Positions 53,972 through 63,259 of a stretch of DNA of 64,000 nt are shown piece after piece (the stretch's first letter is position 1; each line of letters begins with the position of its first letter). This DNA comes from Paenibacillus helianthi. GTDB taxonomy: Bacteria; Bacillota; Bacilli; Paenibacillales; Paenibacillaceae. Made by a program: the position numbers and the translations under genes. The notes under the pieces were generated by a model. That model was not told the origin of the DNA and made no database searches. It saw only the letters and a program-made list of their open reading frames with translations. The DNA lies in contig NZ_LVWI01000002.1 of the NCBI RefSeq assembly GCF_001909055.1, forward strand, positions 434,001-498,000, given 5' to 3'.

Positions 53972-54068
53972 AAAAAAAAGAAACACCCTATCAGCTCAAA
54001 AAGCTGATTCGGCGGCGGACGTATGAAAAGGAGCAAAACTCCCGGTCATACGTCCGCCGAGGTGTTTC
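53972..54068 (-). terminator. Branched (three-way) terminator after sbcC
   Basis: An outer stem GAAACACC/GGTGTTTC (54061-54068 with 53980-53987) encloses two hairpins. One is a perfect 14-bp CGGCGGACGTATGA stem (54013-54026 with 54046-54059) capped by GGAG/CTCC. The other is ATCAGCT/AGCTGAT (53990-53996 with 54002-54008). On the minus strand it ends in an eight-T run. It sits 80 nt past the sbcC stop. Confidence 0.85.
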
Positions 54069-54147
54069 AAAATGATGTCGGCTTAGCTGTATTATAACAA
54101 GGGTATGATACTGTATCTGTGACAGTTATCACATTGTATATCAGGCA

Positions 54148-57100
54148 TCACATTTTTTCCAAAATAATCCTCGAACCTCCGCCTCCCGGCTCTGCCGGAA
54201 CGATAACGAGCTTGCGGGGCAGACGTGCCCTCAGCTCAGGAACATGGCTGATGATCCCAACGGAGAGCTGGTCGTTATGCAGTCTTTCGAGTGATGTGAT
54301 TACTGTGTCGAGCAGATCCGGGTCCAATGTACCGAAGCCTTCATCCAGGAAAAAGAATTGCAGCGGATACTGCCCACGCAGCTGGATCTGAGCCGAAAGC
54401 GCCAGTGCCAGGGACAAAGAGGTCAGGAACGTTTCTCCGCCGGATAAGGTGGATACAGGTCGTCTTACTCCGCCATTCCCGTCATCACGAATGACAAACC
54501 CGCCGCCGGAATCCACCTCAAGCGCATAACGCTGCTTGCTCAGGAAACGAAGCCGTTGTGATGCTGCCTGACATACCTGCATGAGCTGCTCCTCCGCAAT
54601 ATATTCTACAAAGGCGTTTCCCCTCAGCACGGTCTGCAGCTTGGACAGCCGGTCTTGAAGCTCAGCATGCTCCGCACGCTTCCCTTCAAGCTCCATCCAT
54701 CGGACGTGGCGGTGCTGCAAGTCTTCCAGATCACGTTCAGCACGTGCCCGGCCCTGCAAAGCGGCCTCATCGTCATCCTTGCATCTGCGCAGGGTTTCCT
54801 GGCTCTCTTGCCATTCCTCTGTGCTTAGAACAGTCCCTCCCAGCTTCTCTTCAATATTCCGCAGCTGCAGCGTAACTTCTGCTTCACCATCACGGTGGGC
54901 CCGCACCCGGGCTCCCGCCTCCGTCCGCTCTTCAGGGGTGAGCGCCGCACCTTCTACCTCAAAGGTTGAAGCAAACAGCGAGGCCTTCAAACTGTCTTCC
55001 CAATACGAGGCAGCCGCAGCATAATGCTCCCGGGCAGACTCCGCCGCCTGGCGGCTGATAGCTGCTTCCTTCACCGCATGCTGTGCCTGTTCCGCTGCTG
55101 TCCGGTGAGACTGCCTGCTGCTGTCCAGACCCGCCTGCAGCGCCTGCAGGCGCTGCTCGCATTCCGCCAGCAAAACGGCAGCAGACCTGCCGCCAGTCCA
55201 CTCCAGGAGGCGCTGCTCCTTCTCGCTCTCCAGCGCCTCTTTGCCTTCCAGCTGTGCGTTCCACTGGGCCAGTTCCTTGTCTAAGGACGCTATTTCCTCT
55301 TGAAGCACCTGTACGGAAGTGCTCTTGTCATCCAGAAACTTGACGCTAATCTCCAGCCGTCCCCTGATTTCTTCAGCTTGCTCATCCTTCTTCTGCATTT
55401 CACGGTAGGCATGCTCTGCATCATCCGGAGCCAGCTCCGGAAAGAGCCGCGTCCATTCGTTATGGAGCTCATCCAGCTGCCGTGCCAGATCCGCGGCCTT
55501 GGCTGTAATGCCTTGCACCCAAGCTGCTTCGGCTTCCGCCGCCGCTGCTTCCTTGTGAGTCAGCTGCTGCTCTTCCTGCAAGGAGCGCTGCCATTCTGCC
55601 GCACTTCGGCGAAGCTCGCCGGAGCGGATTTTTAGAGCAGAATAATCATTTTCCAATCCGGATAATGCCTGCTCAGCCAAAACTGTATTAGTGCTGAATG
55701 AAACAGGATCAGAAGAGAGACCGGCAGGAGCCGAAGCTCCAGATGGATTGGCCAGGGCTACAGGGCGATCCGATGGAGCAAGAGCTTCAAGGCGATCCGA
55801 TGGAACCGGGGCTACAGGGCGATCTGAAGATGCAAGAGCTTCAAGGCGATCCGATGGAACCGGGGCTACAGGGCGATCTGAAGATGCAAGAGCTTCAAGG
55901 CGACCCGATGGAACCGGGGCTACAGGGCGATCTGAAGATGCCGAGGTCCAAGACGAGGCTGAGCCGATAGCGCTGCCTTGTTCCAGCCCCGCAGCTGCAG
56001 GTATTGCGAAGGATTCTGCTGCCCCTTCGCCGTACACCTGCTCCAGCCAGGTCACATCCTGCTCCAGCAGGCTGCGGAACAGATGACGCGCTTCAAGCGC
56101 CCGTCTGCCTAACGCACGGGACTGCTCAAGCTGGCGCTCCAGCTCTTCCCGCTCCCCGCTGTCCTCTGCCAGCGCAGGGGTGGGGTGATGTTGGCTGCCG
56201 CAGACCGGACACGGCTGCCCGTCCTGCAGTTCACTGGCGAGCGACAGAGAGAGCCGGTGCCGCTCTTGGCCCTTGAGCGCCGCCGCAAGCGTGCTTCCGT
56301 GAAGCTCCAGCTGATCGGCGGCGGCTCCCGCTGCGGCCTCTCCGGCGCGCAGCTCTTCCAGGTGCAGCGCTGCGGCGGCGATTCCCGCGCCGCGCTGCGC
56401 CTCAAGCGAGCGCCGCCGGTCGCCGGCGGCGGCGAGCCGCGCCTCTGCCGCCGCGAGCACCGCGGCGCGCTCGGCGCGTTCCCGTTCCGCTGTCTCCCGC
56501 TGGGAGGAGGCGGAACGCAGGCCCTGAAGACGCTGCATGGCTTCCTGCAGCGTCTGCCGCTCCTGGGAGCGGACCGCCAGCGGCTGCAGGCTCTGCTGCA
56601 GCTCTTGCTGGCGCTTTTGGCCCTTGGCCAAAAGCTCACGCTCCCGGGCCATGCTCTCCCGCCGGGCAGCGAGCCCGCGGGAGGCCTCATCGCGGCGCTC
56701 CAGCACCGCTGTGCGCTCGCGCCGCAGTCCGCCCAGCTCAGCTTCCAGCTCGAGCGCGCGGCGGTAGGTATCCGCCCCCTGCCGGAGGGCGGGCTCCTCC
56801 GCGGCCAGCGCGGCCTGCGCCGCCGCTTCCGCCGTGGCCAGCTCCGCCGCCTTCCGCTCGGCTGCGGCGGCCTGCACCTCCTGGCCCTCCGCACGGTCCA
56901 ATCGGCTCTTCCAGGCCTCTTCCGCGTTGCGCCATGTTTTCAGCGCGGGCAGCATCTTCTCGGCTTCGTCAGCCTTGCCGAGCTTCTGCTCCAGCAGGAG
57001 GATATCTGCCTCCTGCGCAAGCAAAGCCTCCCGCTGACCCTCACGGCGGGATCGCTCGTCCTGCAGCTCACGGATGCGGGCATAGCGTTCCGCCCGCAGC

Positions 57101-57825
57101 ACCGCCTCATCCAGCCGCTTGCGGCAATCTGCCGCCTGGAGGACCGCTTCCTGCAGGCGCTGCTCAGCAGCCTCAACATCCGCCTTGCCTGCACTGCCCA
57201 GCCCCTGCTGCTCAGCCTCCAGTGCGCGCAGCGCAGCCTCATTCTCCTTCACCCGGCGGCTAAGCTTCAGCGCCAGCCCGTCACCATACTGCTCCAGATG
57301 AAAAAGACGCTGGAGCATTTGTCTGCGGTCTACACCGCGCAGTGACAGAAACTCAGCAAACTTACCCTGCGGCAGCACAACGGCCCGGGTGAAATCATCC
57401 ATTTTAAGTCCGATATGCTCCTCTACACAGCGTGTAACATCTGCGAGCTTATCGGCCATCACGTGATCACCGTCATCCGCAACCTCGATGAAACGGCTGA
57501 TTGTATTGCTCACGGACTGGTCCCCGGTCCGCTTGAATTTCCGTTCGACCCGGTAACGGCGGGGGCCGGCTGAGGAAGTTAGCTCAAAAGTAAATGCCAC
57601 ACTAAGCTGGTCCTCGGAATGGTTCATGATTCCCTGTGTCCCGTTCACTGCCCGTTCCACTTTGCCATACATGGCCAGTGTGATCGCGTCCAGCAAACTG
57701 GATTTGCCGCTTCCCGTAGGCCCAAAAATACCGAATAGTCCTGTCTCGGTCAGACTCGCAAAATCAATCTCCTGCTGCTCTCTATAGCTTTGCAGCCCGG
57801 CTACCTTTAGTAGAATTGGCTTCAC
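54148..57825 (-). CDS. sbcC: Exonuclease subunit SbcC (Rad50-like ATPase)
   Basis: SMC/Rad50-type subunit of the SbcCD nuclease that cleaves hairpins and DNA ends. Walker A GPTGSGKSS is at about 35-43, followed by a long coiled coil. A zinc hook CPVC (residues 539-542) sits at the turn, and the C-terminal signature STLSGGETFLTSLSLALALS and Walker B FFLDEGFGTLD are intact. Start is GTG 57825, after GGGGAGG, one base past the sbcD stop. At 1225 aa it is longer than B. subtilis SbcC, partly through an 18-residue tandem repeat (about 628-691). The arms before the hook are very GC- and Ala-rich. Confidence 0.95.
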   Translation of the reverse strand: MKPILLKVAGLQSYREQQEIDFASLTETGLFGIFGPTGSGKSSLLDAITLAMYGKVERAVNGTQGIMNHSEDQLSVAFTFELTSSAGPRRYRVERKFKRTGDQSVSNTISRFIEVADDGDHVMADKLADVTRCVEEHIGLKMDDFTRAVVLPQGKFAEFLSLRGVDRRQMLQRLFHLEQYGDGLALKLSRRVKENEAALRALEAEQQGLGSAGKADVEAAEQRLQEAVLQAADCRKRLDEAVLRAERYARIRELQDERSRREGQREALLAQEADILLLEQKLGKADEAEKMLPALKTWRNAEEAWKSRLDRAEGQEVQAAAAERKAAELATAEAAAQAALAAEEPALRQGADTYRRALELEAELGGLRRERTAVLERRDEASRGLAARRESMARERELLAKGQKRQQELQQSLQPLAVRSQERQTLQEAMQRLQGLRSASSQRETAERERAERAAVLAAAEARLAAAGDRRRSLEAQRGAGIAAAALHLEELRAGEAAAGAAADQLELHGSTLAAALKGQERHRLSLSLASELQDGQPCPVCGSQHHPTPALAEDSGEREELERQLEQSRALGRRALEARHLFRSLLEQDVTWLEQVYGEGAAESFAIPAAAGLEQGSAIGSASSWTSASSDRPVAPVPSGRLEALASSDRPVAPVPSDRLEALASSDRPVAPVPSDRLEALAPSDRPVALANPSGASAPAGLSSDPVSFSTNTVLAEQALSGLENDYSALKIRSGELRRSAAEWQRSLQEEQQLTHKEAAAAEAEAAWVQGITAKAADLARQLDELHNEWTRLFPELAPDDAEHAYREMQKKDEQAEEIRGRLEISVKFLDDKSTSVQVLQEEIASLDKELAQWNAQLEGKEALESEKEQRLLEWTGGRSAAVLLAECEQRLQALQAGLDSSRQSHRTAAEQAQHAVKEAAISRQAAESAREHYAAAASYWEDSLKASLFASTFEVEGAALTPEERTEAGARVRAHRDGEAEVTLQLRNIEEKLGGTVLSTEEWQESQETLRRCKDDDEAALQGRARAERDLEDLQHRHVRWMELEGKRAEHAELQDRLSKLQTVLRGNAFVEYIAEEQLMQVCQAASQRLRFLSKQRYALEVDSGGGFVIRDDGNGGVRRPVSTLSGGETFLTSLSLALALSAQIQLRGQYPLQFFFLDEGFGTLDPDLLDTVITSLERLHNDQLSVGIISHVPELRARLPRKLVIVPAEPGGGGSRIILEKM
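55755..55942. repeat. sbcC: 54-bp tandem minisatellite inside sbcC
   Basis: Unit boundaries at 55791, 55845 and 55899, with a partial unit before (55755-55790) and a truncated third (to 55942), about 3.5 copies that are nearly identical. Each 54-bp unit encodes 18 residues, SDRPVAPVPSDRLEALAS, in the sbcC frame. Length stays a multiple of three, so copy-number change would not shift the frame. Confidence 0.95.
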
Positions 57826-57826
57826 T

Positions 57827-59008
57827 TCAGTTGTCCTCCCCTTCCGCAGGCTCGCGCCGCTCTTCTTCCGCCAGCTCCAGGAACAGTTCAATCAGGCTGT
57901 CCTCAGGCTCTGCCCCGCCGGTCTGCCGCTGGTAGAATCTCCGGAACAGCTCCTGCACCGGCATGCGCGAGCGGGCCATCTCCTCAAGCTCCTGCTCCAT
58001 CTGCGGATACACCGGACGAATATGGATGATCCCCTCTCTGGATTTGCGCAGCCGCTGGATATCATTCAGCGACATCGCTTCCGTCAGGCGGAGCTCCAGA
58101 TCAATAAAAGCTGTTGCATCCCGGCCTTCGTCCAGCCAGTTGTATACTTCCTGTAACCCGCCGGAAGACTTCCAGTTCACCAGAGGACGGCCGCAGCGCA
58201 AATAGATTTCTTCAAAAGAAGGTTCTCCGCCAGGTGCAATCTCAAGCAACGCCACGGACTTGGCCTGACCCGCTTCAGAGAAGCTGTAGGCCAGAGGCGA
58301 TCCGCTATAACGGATCATGCCGTCGCCTTTCACACGCTGGGCACGGTGAAGATGCCCAAGCGCTGTATATTGTGCGCCGCATGACAGCGCTGAGGGATCA
58401 ACGGTGTACGCCCCGCCGACCTGAATAGGACGCTCCGAATCACTCTCTACCCCGCCCAGGACATAGATATGACTCATCGCCAAATTGACCGTATGAGGTG
58501 TGAATTCCCGCCCTAGCATGTTCATCAGCCTGCCTACCCTTGCGCTGTAGGCAAGACGAAGCTCATCTTCTCCGCTATCCCCGGCGAGCAGTTCGCCCAG
58601 CCGGGCTTCGGAAGGATATGGAAGGGCAGCGATTTTGGCGATTTCTCCTGTACGTACGGCGTGGACCGTCACCGGCTCAGAGGTAGGCAAACCCACCAGT
58701 GTAATGCCCTGTCTGCGGACAAGCGGGGATACGGAGGCTACACGCTCAGGCTGATCATGATTGCCGGAAATGACCACCAGCGGCCGGCCATTTGCCGTAA
58801 GTCTGGCGGCAGCATCGTAGAACAGTTGCTCTGCTGCTGCCGGTGGATTCACGGAATCATAGACATCTCCCGCCATCAGAATAAGATCTGCCTGGGAATC
58901 ATCGGCAATCTCTACCAGCTCATCGATGAACTGCTCCTGCTCCTTCTGCCGGCTTCTTCCTTCCAGCGTCCGGCCCAGATGCCAGTCCCCCGTATGCAAT
59001 ATGCGCAT
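57827..59008 (-). CDS. sbcD: Exonuclease subunit SbcD (Mre11-like)
   Basis: Metallophosphoesterase nuclease subunit that pairs with SbcC. Active-site blocks are TGDWHLG, AGDVYDS and SGNHDQPERV, followed by a GHLHRAQ block, then the C-terminal capping region. Length is 393 aa. ATG 59008 follows AAGAGGACGACA. It is upstream of sbcC with 1 nt between stop and start. Confidence 0.95.
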   Translation of the reverse strand: MRILHTGDWHLGRTLEGRSRQKEQEQFIDELVEIADDSQADLILMAGDVYDSVNPPAAAEQLFYDAAARLTANGRPLVVISGNHDQPERVASVSPLVRRQGITLVGLPTSEPVTVHAVRTGEIAKIAALPYPSEARLGELLAGDSGEDELRLAYSARVGRLMNMLGREFTPHTVNLAMSHIYVLGGVESDSERPIQVGGAYTVDPSALSCGAQYTALGHLHRAQRVKGDGMIRYSGSPLAYSFSEAGQAKSVALLEIAPGGEPSFEEIYLRCGRPLVNWKSSGGLQEVYNWLDEGRDATAFIDLELRLTEAMSLNDIQRLRKSREGIIHIRPVYPQMEQELEEMARSRMPVQELFRRFYQRQTGGAEPEDSLIELFLELAEEERREPAEGEDN

Positions 59009-59089
59009 TGTCGTCCTCTTTTCCCCGCCTTCATGCGGTATTTCTCGATTGATAGATTTATAGTTTCATCGGCACAAATATGGATCGAT

Positions 59090-62000
59090 TTATAGCTTTA
59101 CAGCATGACCGCCGTCAAAAAAGTACAGCCAAATCTCGCTGACCGGCTCCCCGAGAATATTCAGCAGCGCCTTGCTGTACAGCTCCAGCTGAAACCGGTA
59201 CTTTTCTTTCAGAGAATCAATTCCGCCCTGATGCTCCAGAACAGCATCCGTCTTGTAATCCAGCAGAATCAGCCGTCCCTCCTCCCGGAAGAGGCAGTCG
59301 ATTACACCTTGAATCAGGACGGATTCCCCCATGACCGGGCTTACTTCAGAAGCTTCAAGTCCCGCTGCCGCTTCATTGAGATCAATGAGTCCATGGTAGG
59401 CCTCACTTGCCGGAACCATATAGCTGAAAGGCTGTTCTCTTCTTTTCCAGGGAGCCCCAATTAGCCTCCGGCCCATTTCCCCCATGTAAAACGCCTCAAT
59501 TTCACCAAGCTCAACTGCCTCAGCCTGCTCGTCTGTGAGAATGGCAAGCCGTGTAAGACGTGCTATTGTGGCTTCCAGGACAACACGGTCTACAACACCT
59601 TCCAGCGGAACATGCTGCATGACCGTATGATAGGCCGTTCCCCGCTCTGAAGACGACAAGCCACGTTTCTCCATAAATTTTGGGCGCCGCAGATGCAGAC
59701 TATCTGTTCCTGCCACCCCGCGTGCCAGGCTGTTCCCCGAAGCCGGGAGCCGGGACTCTTCCAGCAAATCATAGGAAGGCTGCTCCTGCATGGACAGCAT
59801 CGATTTCAGTTCGGTGACTGATGTTTTGGCGGGAATCCCGGATGCGGCGGCATAAGGATAGACCCAGTTCAGTCGTGCGGTGATATCAGTCTCTCTACTT
59901 GTGCTCTTAAATGCCACACTGCGGCCGCACTTCAATGCTTCGAGCATAGTATACCGTTCCTCATTCTGATCCGTTGTACCAGCCGCAGCAAGAGAGCCGG
60001 AACTGAGTTCTGCCGCGTTCACCGCTGAGATACTCCAATTGGAAGCATCATTATGCAGTACCGCAGATACAGATCCCTCTGTTCCTGCCAGCTTACGGAG
60101 AATAGCTGCTCCTGGATGCCGGATGAGTGCCGGTCCTACCCAATCTAAATAGCTGCGTCCCCGGGCCAGCAAATGGTCCTCCAGCAGTAATTCTTCACGG
60201 GCTTGCACGCTGCTCCAGCCTGCAAGGGTGCGGGATAAATCTCTTACCGTGCCGACAAGGATCATTTTGTCACGCGGCCGGGTTAATCCGACATAGAGCA
60301 CACGCATCTCCTCTGCCAGCAGTTCCAGCCGGGAACGGCGGTTAATGGCCAGATAAGGAAGTGTAGGGTAGCTGACCCGGGTATCCCGTTCTACAAAACG
60401 CGGTCCGAATCCAAGCTCTTTATGCATCAGGAACGGGGAGTACAAATCCTGACGGTTGAACGGCTTCGCCATCCCGGCCAGAAACACCACCGGAAACTCC
60501 AGACCCTTGGATTTGTGAATGGTCATAATTCTGACTCCACCGGCCTCTTCGCCCGTTCCTCCCGCCACGCCCAAGTCTCCGCCGTTTTCTCTCAGCCGGT
60601 TCATGAACACCAAGAAGCGGAACAATCCTCGCGCAGAGGTGTCTTTTTCAAATTGTACAGCCCGGTCATACAGTGCAGTCAGATTGTTCTGGCGCTGAAA
60701 GCCTCCAGGCAAGCCGCCGACCCACTCCAGATAGCCGCTCTCACCATAAATCCGCCAGATCAATGTACTGAGACTGCCCTGCCGGGCGGCATTTCTCCAG
60801 CCCTCAAGCAGCTTCAGAAAAGCTTGCAGCTTCGTCTGAAGCTGCACAGAAATCTCCGGCGTGCCTCCGCCAGCGGCTCTATCTTCCGCTAATCCACCGC
60901 TTTGTGCCAGGCTTGCTTCATTAGAAGCAGCACTCTCGGCTTGAACAGCCTTTGCCAGTCCTGCTGCTGCCTGCTGTATTTCCGCATGTAAAGATTTTGA
61001 AGAATAGTCTGCCTTGTTCTCTTCCCCGGCTGCAGCAAGGACAGCATCAAAAAATGAACCATTGCTGCAAAGACGCACCAAAGCCAGCTCTTCTTCGCGC
61101 AAATTCACCACAGGTGAACGTAGCACGCCAGCCAGCGGGATGTCCTGACGGGGATTGTCCACAATCTGCAGCAGCGAAAGGGCAATTTCTACTTCCGTAG
61201 CCTGAAAGTAACCCTTGTTCTGGTCACCATACGCCGGGATACCCTCCAGACGCAGCTCCTCGATCATCAGCGGTGTCCAGATCCGCGCGGACCGCAGCAG
61301 AATGACTATATCGCCGTAAACAACCGGGCGCATGATCTTCAGGGCTTTATCATAAATAAGCAGCGGCTCACCGCCGCTCATGCCGGTCATCTGCGAGATG
61401 CGCCGCACAATAGCCCTCGCCTCAAGCTGTGCGGTTTCACTCTCAATGGCTTCATTCTCCTGCGGAGGAAGCTCCCCGTCCTCAGCCAGCTCTTCTGAGC
61501 GTCCGGACAACGATGTCCCCCGGTCGATTAGCAGCAGCTCAGGGGCAAAATAAAGATCCGGCCCTTTTTCCTCAGCCCCCGGGAAATGTGCTCCGTAGAC
61601 CAGTTCTGCGCGCTCATCATAGCTTATTTCAGCAACCTTACTGTCCATAATCTGCCGGAAAATCATATTTACCGCATTAACCACCTCCAGGCGGCTGCGG
61701 AAGTTGCGGGCCAGATCGATTACCGAGCCGCCTTCCGGCTTGCCTGGATCCGGGATTTCGTCCCCCCTGGCATCCTCCCCAGTCCCGGTTACGCCATCAC
61801 TTTTGTTGCCTGTGATTGAGCCAAAGCTCCGGTATTTATCCAAAAACAGTCCCGGCTCAGCCAGCCGGAAACGGTAGATGCTCTGCTTCATATCTCCAAC
61901 CATAAAGCGGTTGCCCGGGGATTCGCGGGAGATCAGGCGCACTATTTCTTCCTGCACGCTATTTGTATCCTGATATTCATCCAGCAGCACTTCGTCGAAC

Positions 62001-63259
62001 TGGTCCCGGTACTCCATCGCCGCATCCGATGGCACGGAATGACCAGGTGCAGAATCCTCGTGGCGCAGGATCTTCAGGCAGTAATGCTCGAGGTCACTGA
62101 AATCAACCAGGCCACGGCCTGCCTTCTCAATCCGGTAGCGTTCACCGAATTCGATTACCGTCTCCGCAAGCTCCCGCATCAGCGGTGCCGCCTCATGCAG
62201 CTCGCCCAAAAAGGCCTCGGCCGGGCGCCCAAATAGGGATTTCTGCAGCTCCAGCAGGTTCTTCTTCACACTGTCACGGAGATCCTTCACCGTCTCCTGC
62301 AGCCCGGGATCGGTCGAGTCCTTCTTGCAGGCTTTCAGCTTTCCAAACGATATTTCCATAAAAATATCATACAACTCGGCCCACGGACGGAGTTCCAGAG
62401 CTTCCTGCAGCGATTGCACCATTTCCAGATCCGCAGCCAGATTCTCAGCATAAGGAGCGGGCCCCCCGGGCTGCAAAGCGATATCCCGGCCCTGGCGGAG
62501 CTGACTCGCAGCCCCGTCCAGTGTCAGCTTCGCTTCCGCCATAATACTCTGGACCCATGGCGTGTGGCTAAGGGCTTCCGTGTCCGGCAGTGAGAAATCC
62601 GCAGCGGTACCCCGCAGCCACTCCGCCGGCCAGGGATGGCTGCGCGCAAAATCATGCAGCCGCTGCACCAGCGCATGCACAGCATCATCACTGCGTTCAC
62701 CGCTGAACCAGTCAGCCAGCTGTACAAAAACTGTATCTTCCCCGTCTTCTCTCACTTCTCCATACTTCTCTTCCAGCAGCTCCTCCAGCAGCTCCTGGCG
62801 CATCATCTCTGCTTCATGCTCATTCAGAATCCGAAAACCCGGATCAATGGGAATGAGCTGGTAATAACGCCGGATGACTTCCAGACAAAAGGAATGCAGC
62901 GTCGTAATCGAAGCTTTGCCGAGCAGGGCAAGCTGGCGGCGCAGATGCTCATTGCCCTTGCTCCCTTCTTCATCCCCGGATTCCTCCTCCAGCTTTCGTT
63001 CCAGTGCCTCGCGGATACGCTGCCGCATTTCAGCAGCCGCTACCTTTGTAAACGTGGCCACCAGCAGCCGGTCTACACTGAACCCGTTCTCTTCGCTGCT
63101 GATTTTACGGATAATCCGTTCGACCAGCACCGCAGTCTTGCCGGAGCCTGCCGCCGCCGCGACCAGGATATCATCACCGCTCACAGCGATAGCGCGCCAT
63201 TGGTCGTCGCTCCATAGGCTTCCTTCCGGTTTGGGCTCTAGTTCCGCTTTTCGTATCAT
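59090..63259 (-). CDS. addA: ATP-dependent helicase/nuclease subunit AddA
   Basis: UvrD-like helicase and nuclease of the AddAB complex, which processes double-strand breaks for RecA loading at Chi sites. Walker A is AAAAGSGKTAVLVERI, helicase motifs include DEYQDTN, and the C-terminal RecB nuclease motif is LILLDYKTD with an upstream acidic GVIDCL. Length is 1389 aa. ATG 63259 has GGAGGAG 7 nt upstream and overlaps the addB stop (ATGA). Confidence 0.96.
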   Translation of the reverse strand: MIRKAELEPKPEGSLWSDDQWRAIAVSGDDILVAAAAGSGKTAVLVERIIRKISSEENGFSVDRLLVATFTKVAAAEMRQRIREALERKLEEESGDEEGSKGNEHLRRQLALLGKASITTLHSFCLEVIRRYYQLIPIDPGFRILNEHEAEMMRQELLEELLEEKYGEVREDGEDTVFVQLADWFSGERSDDAVHALVQRLHDFARSHPWPAEWLRGTAADFSLPDTEALSHTPWVQSIMAEAKLTLDGAASQLRQGRDIALQPGGPAPYAENLAADLEMVQSLQEALELRPWAELYDIFMEISFGKLKACKKDSTDPGLQETVKDLRDSVKKNLLELQKSLFGRPAEAFLGELHEAAPLMRELAETVIEFGERYRIEKAGRGLVDFSDLEHYCLKILRHEDSAPGHSVPSDAAMEYRDQFDEVLLDEYQDTNSVQEEIVRLISRESPGNRFMVGDMKQSIYRFRLAEPGLFLDKYRSFGSITGNKSDGVTGTGEDARGDEIPDPGKPEGGSVIDLARNFRSRLEVVNAVNMIFRQIMDSKVAEISYDERAELVYGAHFPGAEEKGPDLYFAPELLLIDRGTSLSGRSEELAEDGELPPQENEAIESETAQLEARAIVRRISQMTGMSGGEPLLIYDKALKIMRPVVYGDIVILLRSARIWTPLMIEELRLEGIPAYGDQNKGYFQATEVEIALSLLQIVDNPRQDIPLAGVLRSPVVNLREEELALVRLCSNGSFFDAVLAAAGEENKADYSSKSLHAEIQQAAAGLAKAVQAESAASNEASLAQSGGLAEDRAAGGGTPEISVQLQTKLQAFLKLLEGWRNAARQGSLSTLIWRIYGESGYLEWVGGLPGGFQRQNNLTALYDRAVQFEKDTSARGLFRFLVFMNRLRENGGDLGVAGGTGEEAGGVRIMTIHKSKGLEFPVVFLAGMAKPFNRQDLYSPFLMHKELGFGPRFVERDTRVSYPTLPYLAINRRSRLELLAEEMRVLYVGLTRPRDKMILVGTVRDLSRTLAGWSSVQAREELLLEDHLLARGRSYLDWVGPALIRHPGAAILRKLAGTEGSVSAVLHNDASNWSISAVNAAELSSGSLAAAGTTDQNEERYTMLEALKCGRSVAFKSTSRETDITARLNWVYPYAAASGIPAKTSVTELKSMLSMQEQPSYDLLEESRLPASGNSLARGVAGTDSLHLRRPKFMEKRGLSSSERGTAYHTVMQHVPLEGVVDRVVLEATIARLTRLAILTDEQAEAVELGEIEAFYMGEMGRRLIGAPWKRREQPFSYMVPASEAYHGLIDLNEAAAGLEASEVSPVMGESVLIQGVIDCLFREEGRLILLDYKTDAVLEHQGGIDSLKEKYRFQLELYSKALLNILGEPVSEIWLYFFDGGHAVKL

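Noticed and set aside
55698-55970. Repeat array that looks like a CRISPR or a short repetitive gene on the plus strand
   Set aside because: Units are contiguous without spacers and keep the sbcC frame; no cas genes. It is a minisatellite inside a coding sequence.
56185-57345. A 386-codon plus-strand frame, and several others, opposite sbcC
   Set aside because: They mirror the GC-rich, Ala-rich sbcC coil. Low-complexity Arg/Leu/Gln-rich products and no start signals.
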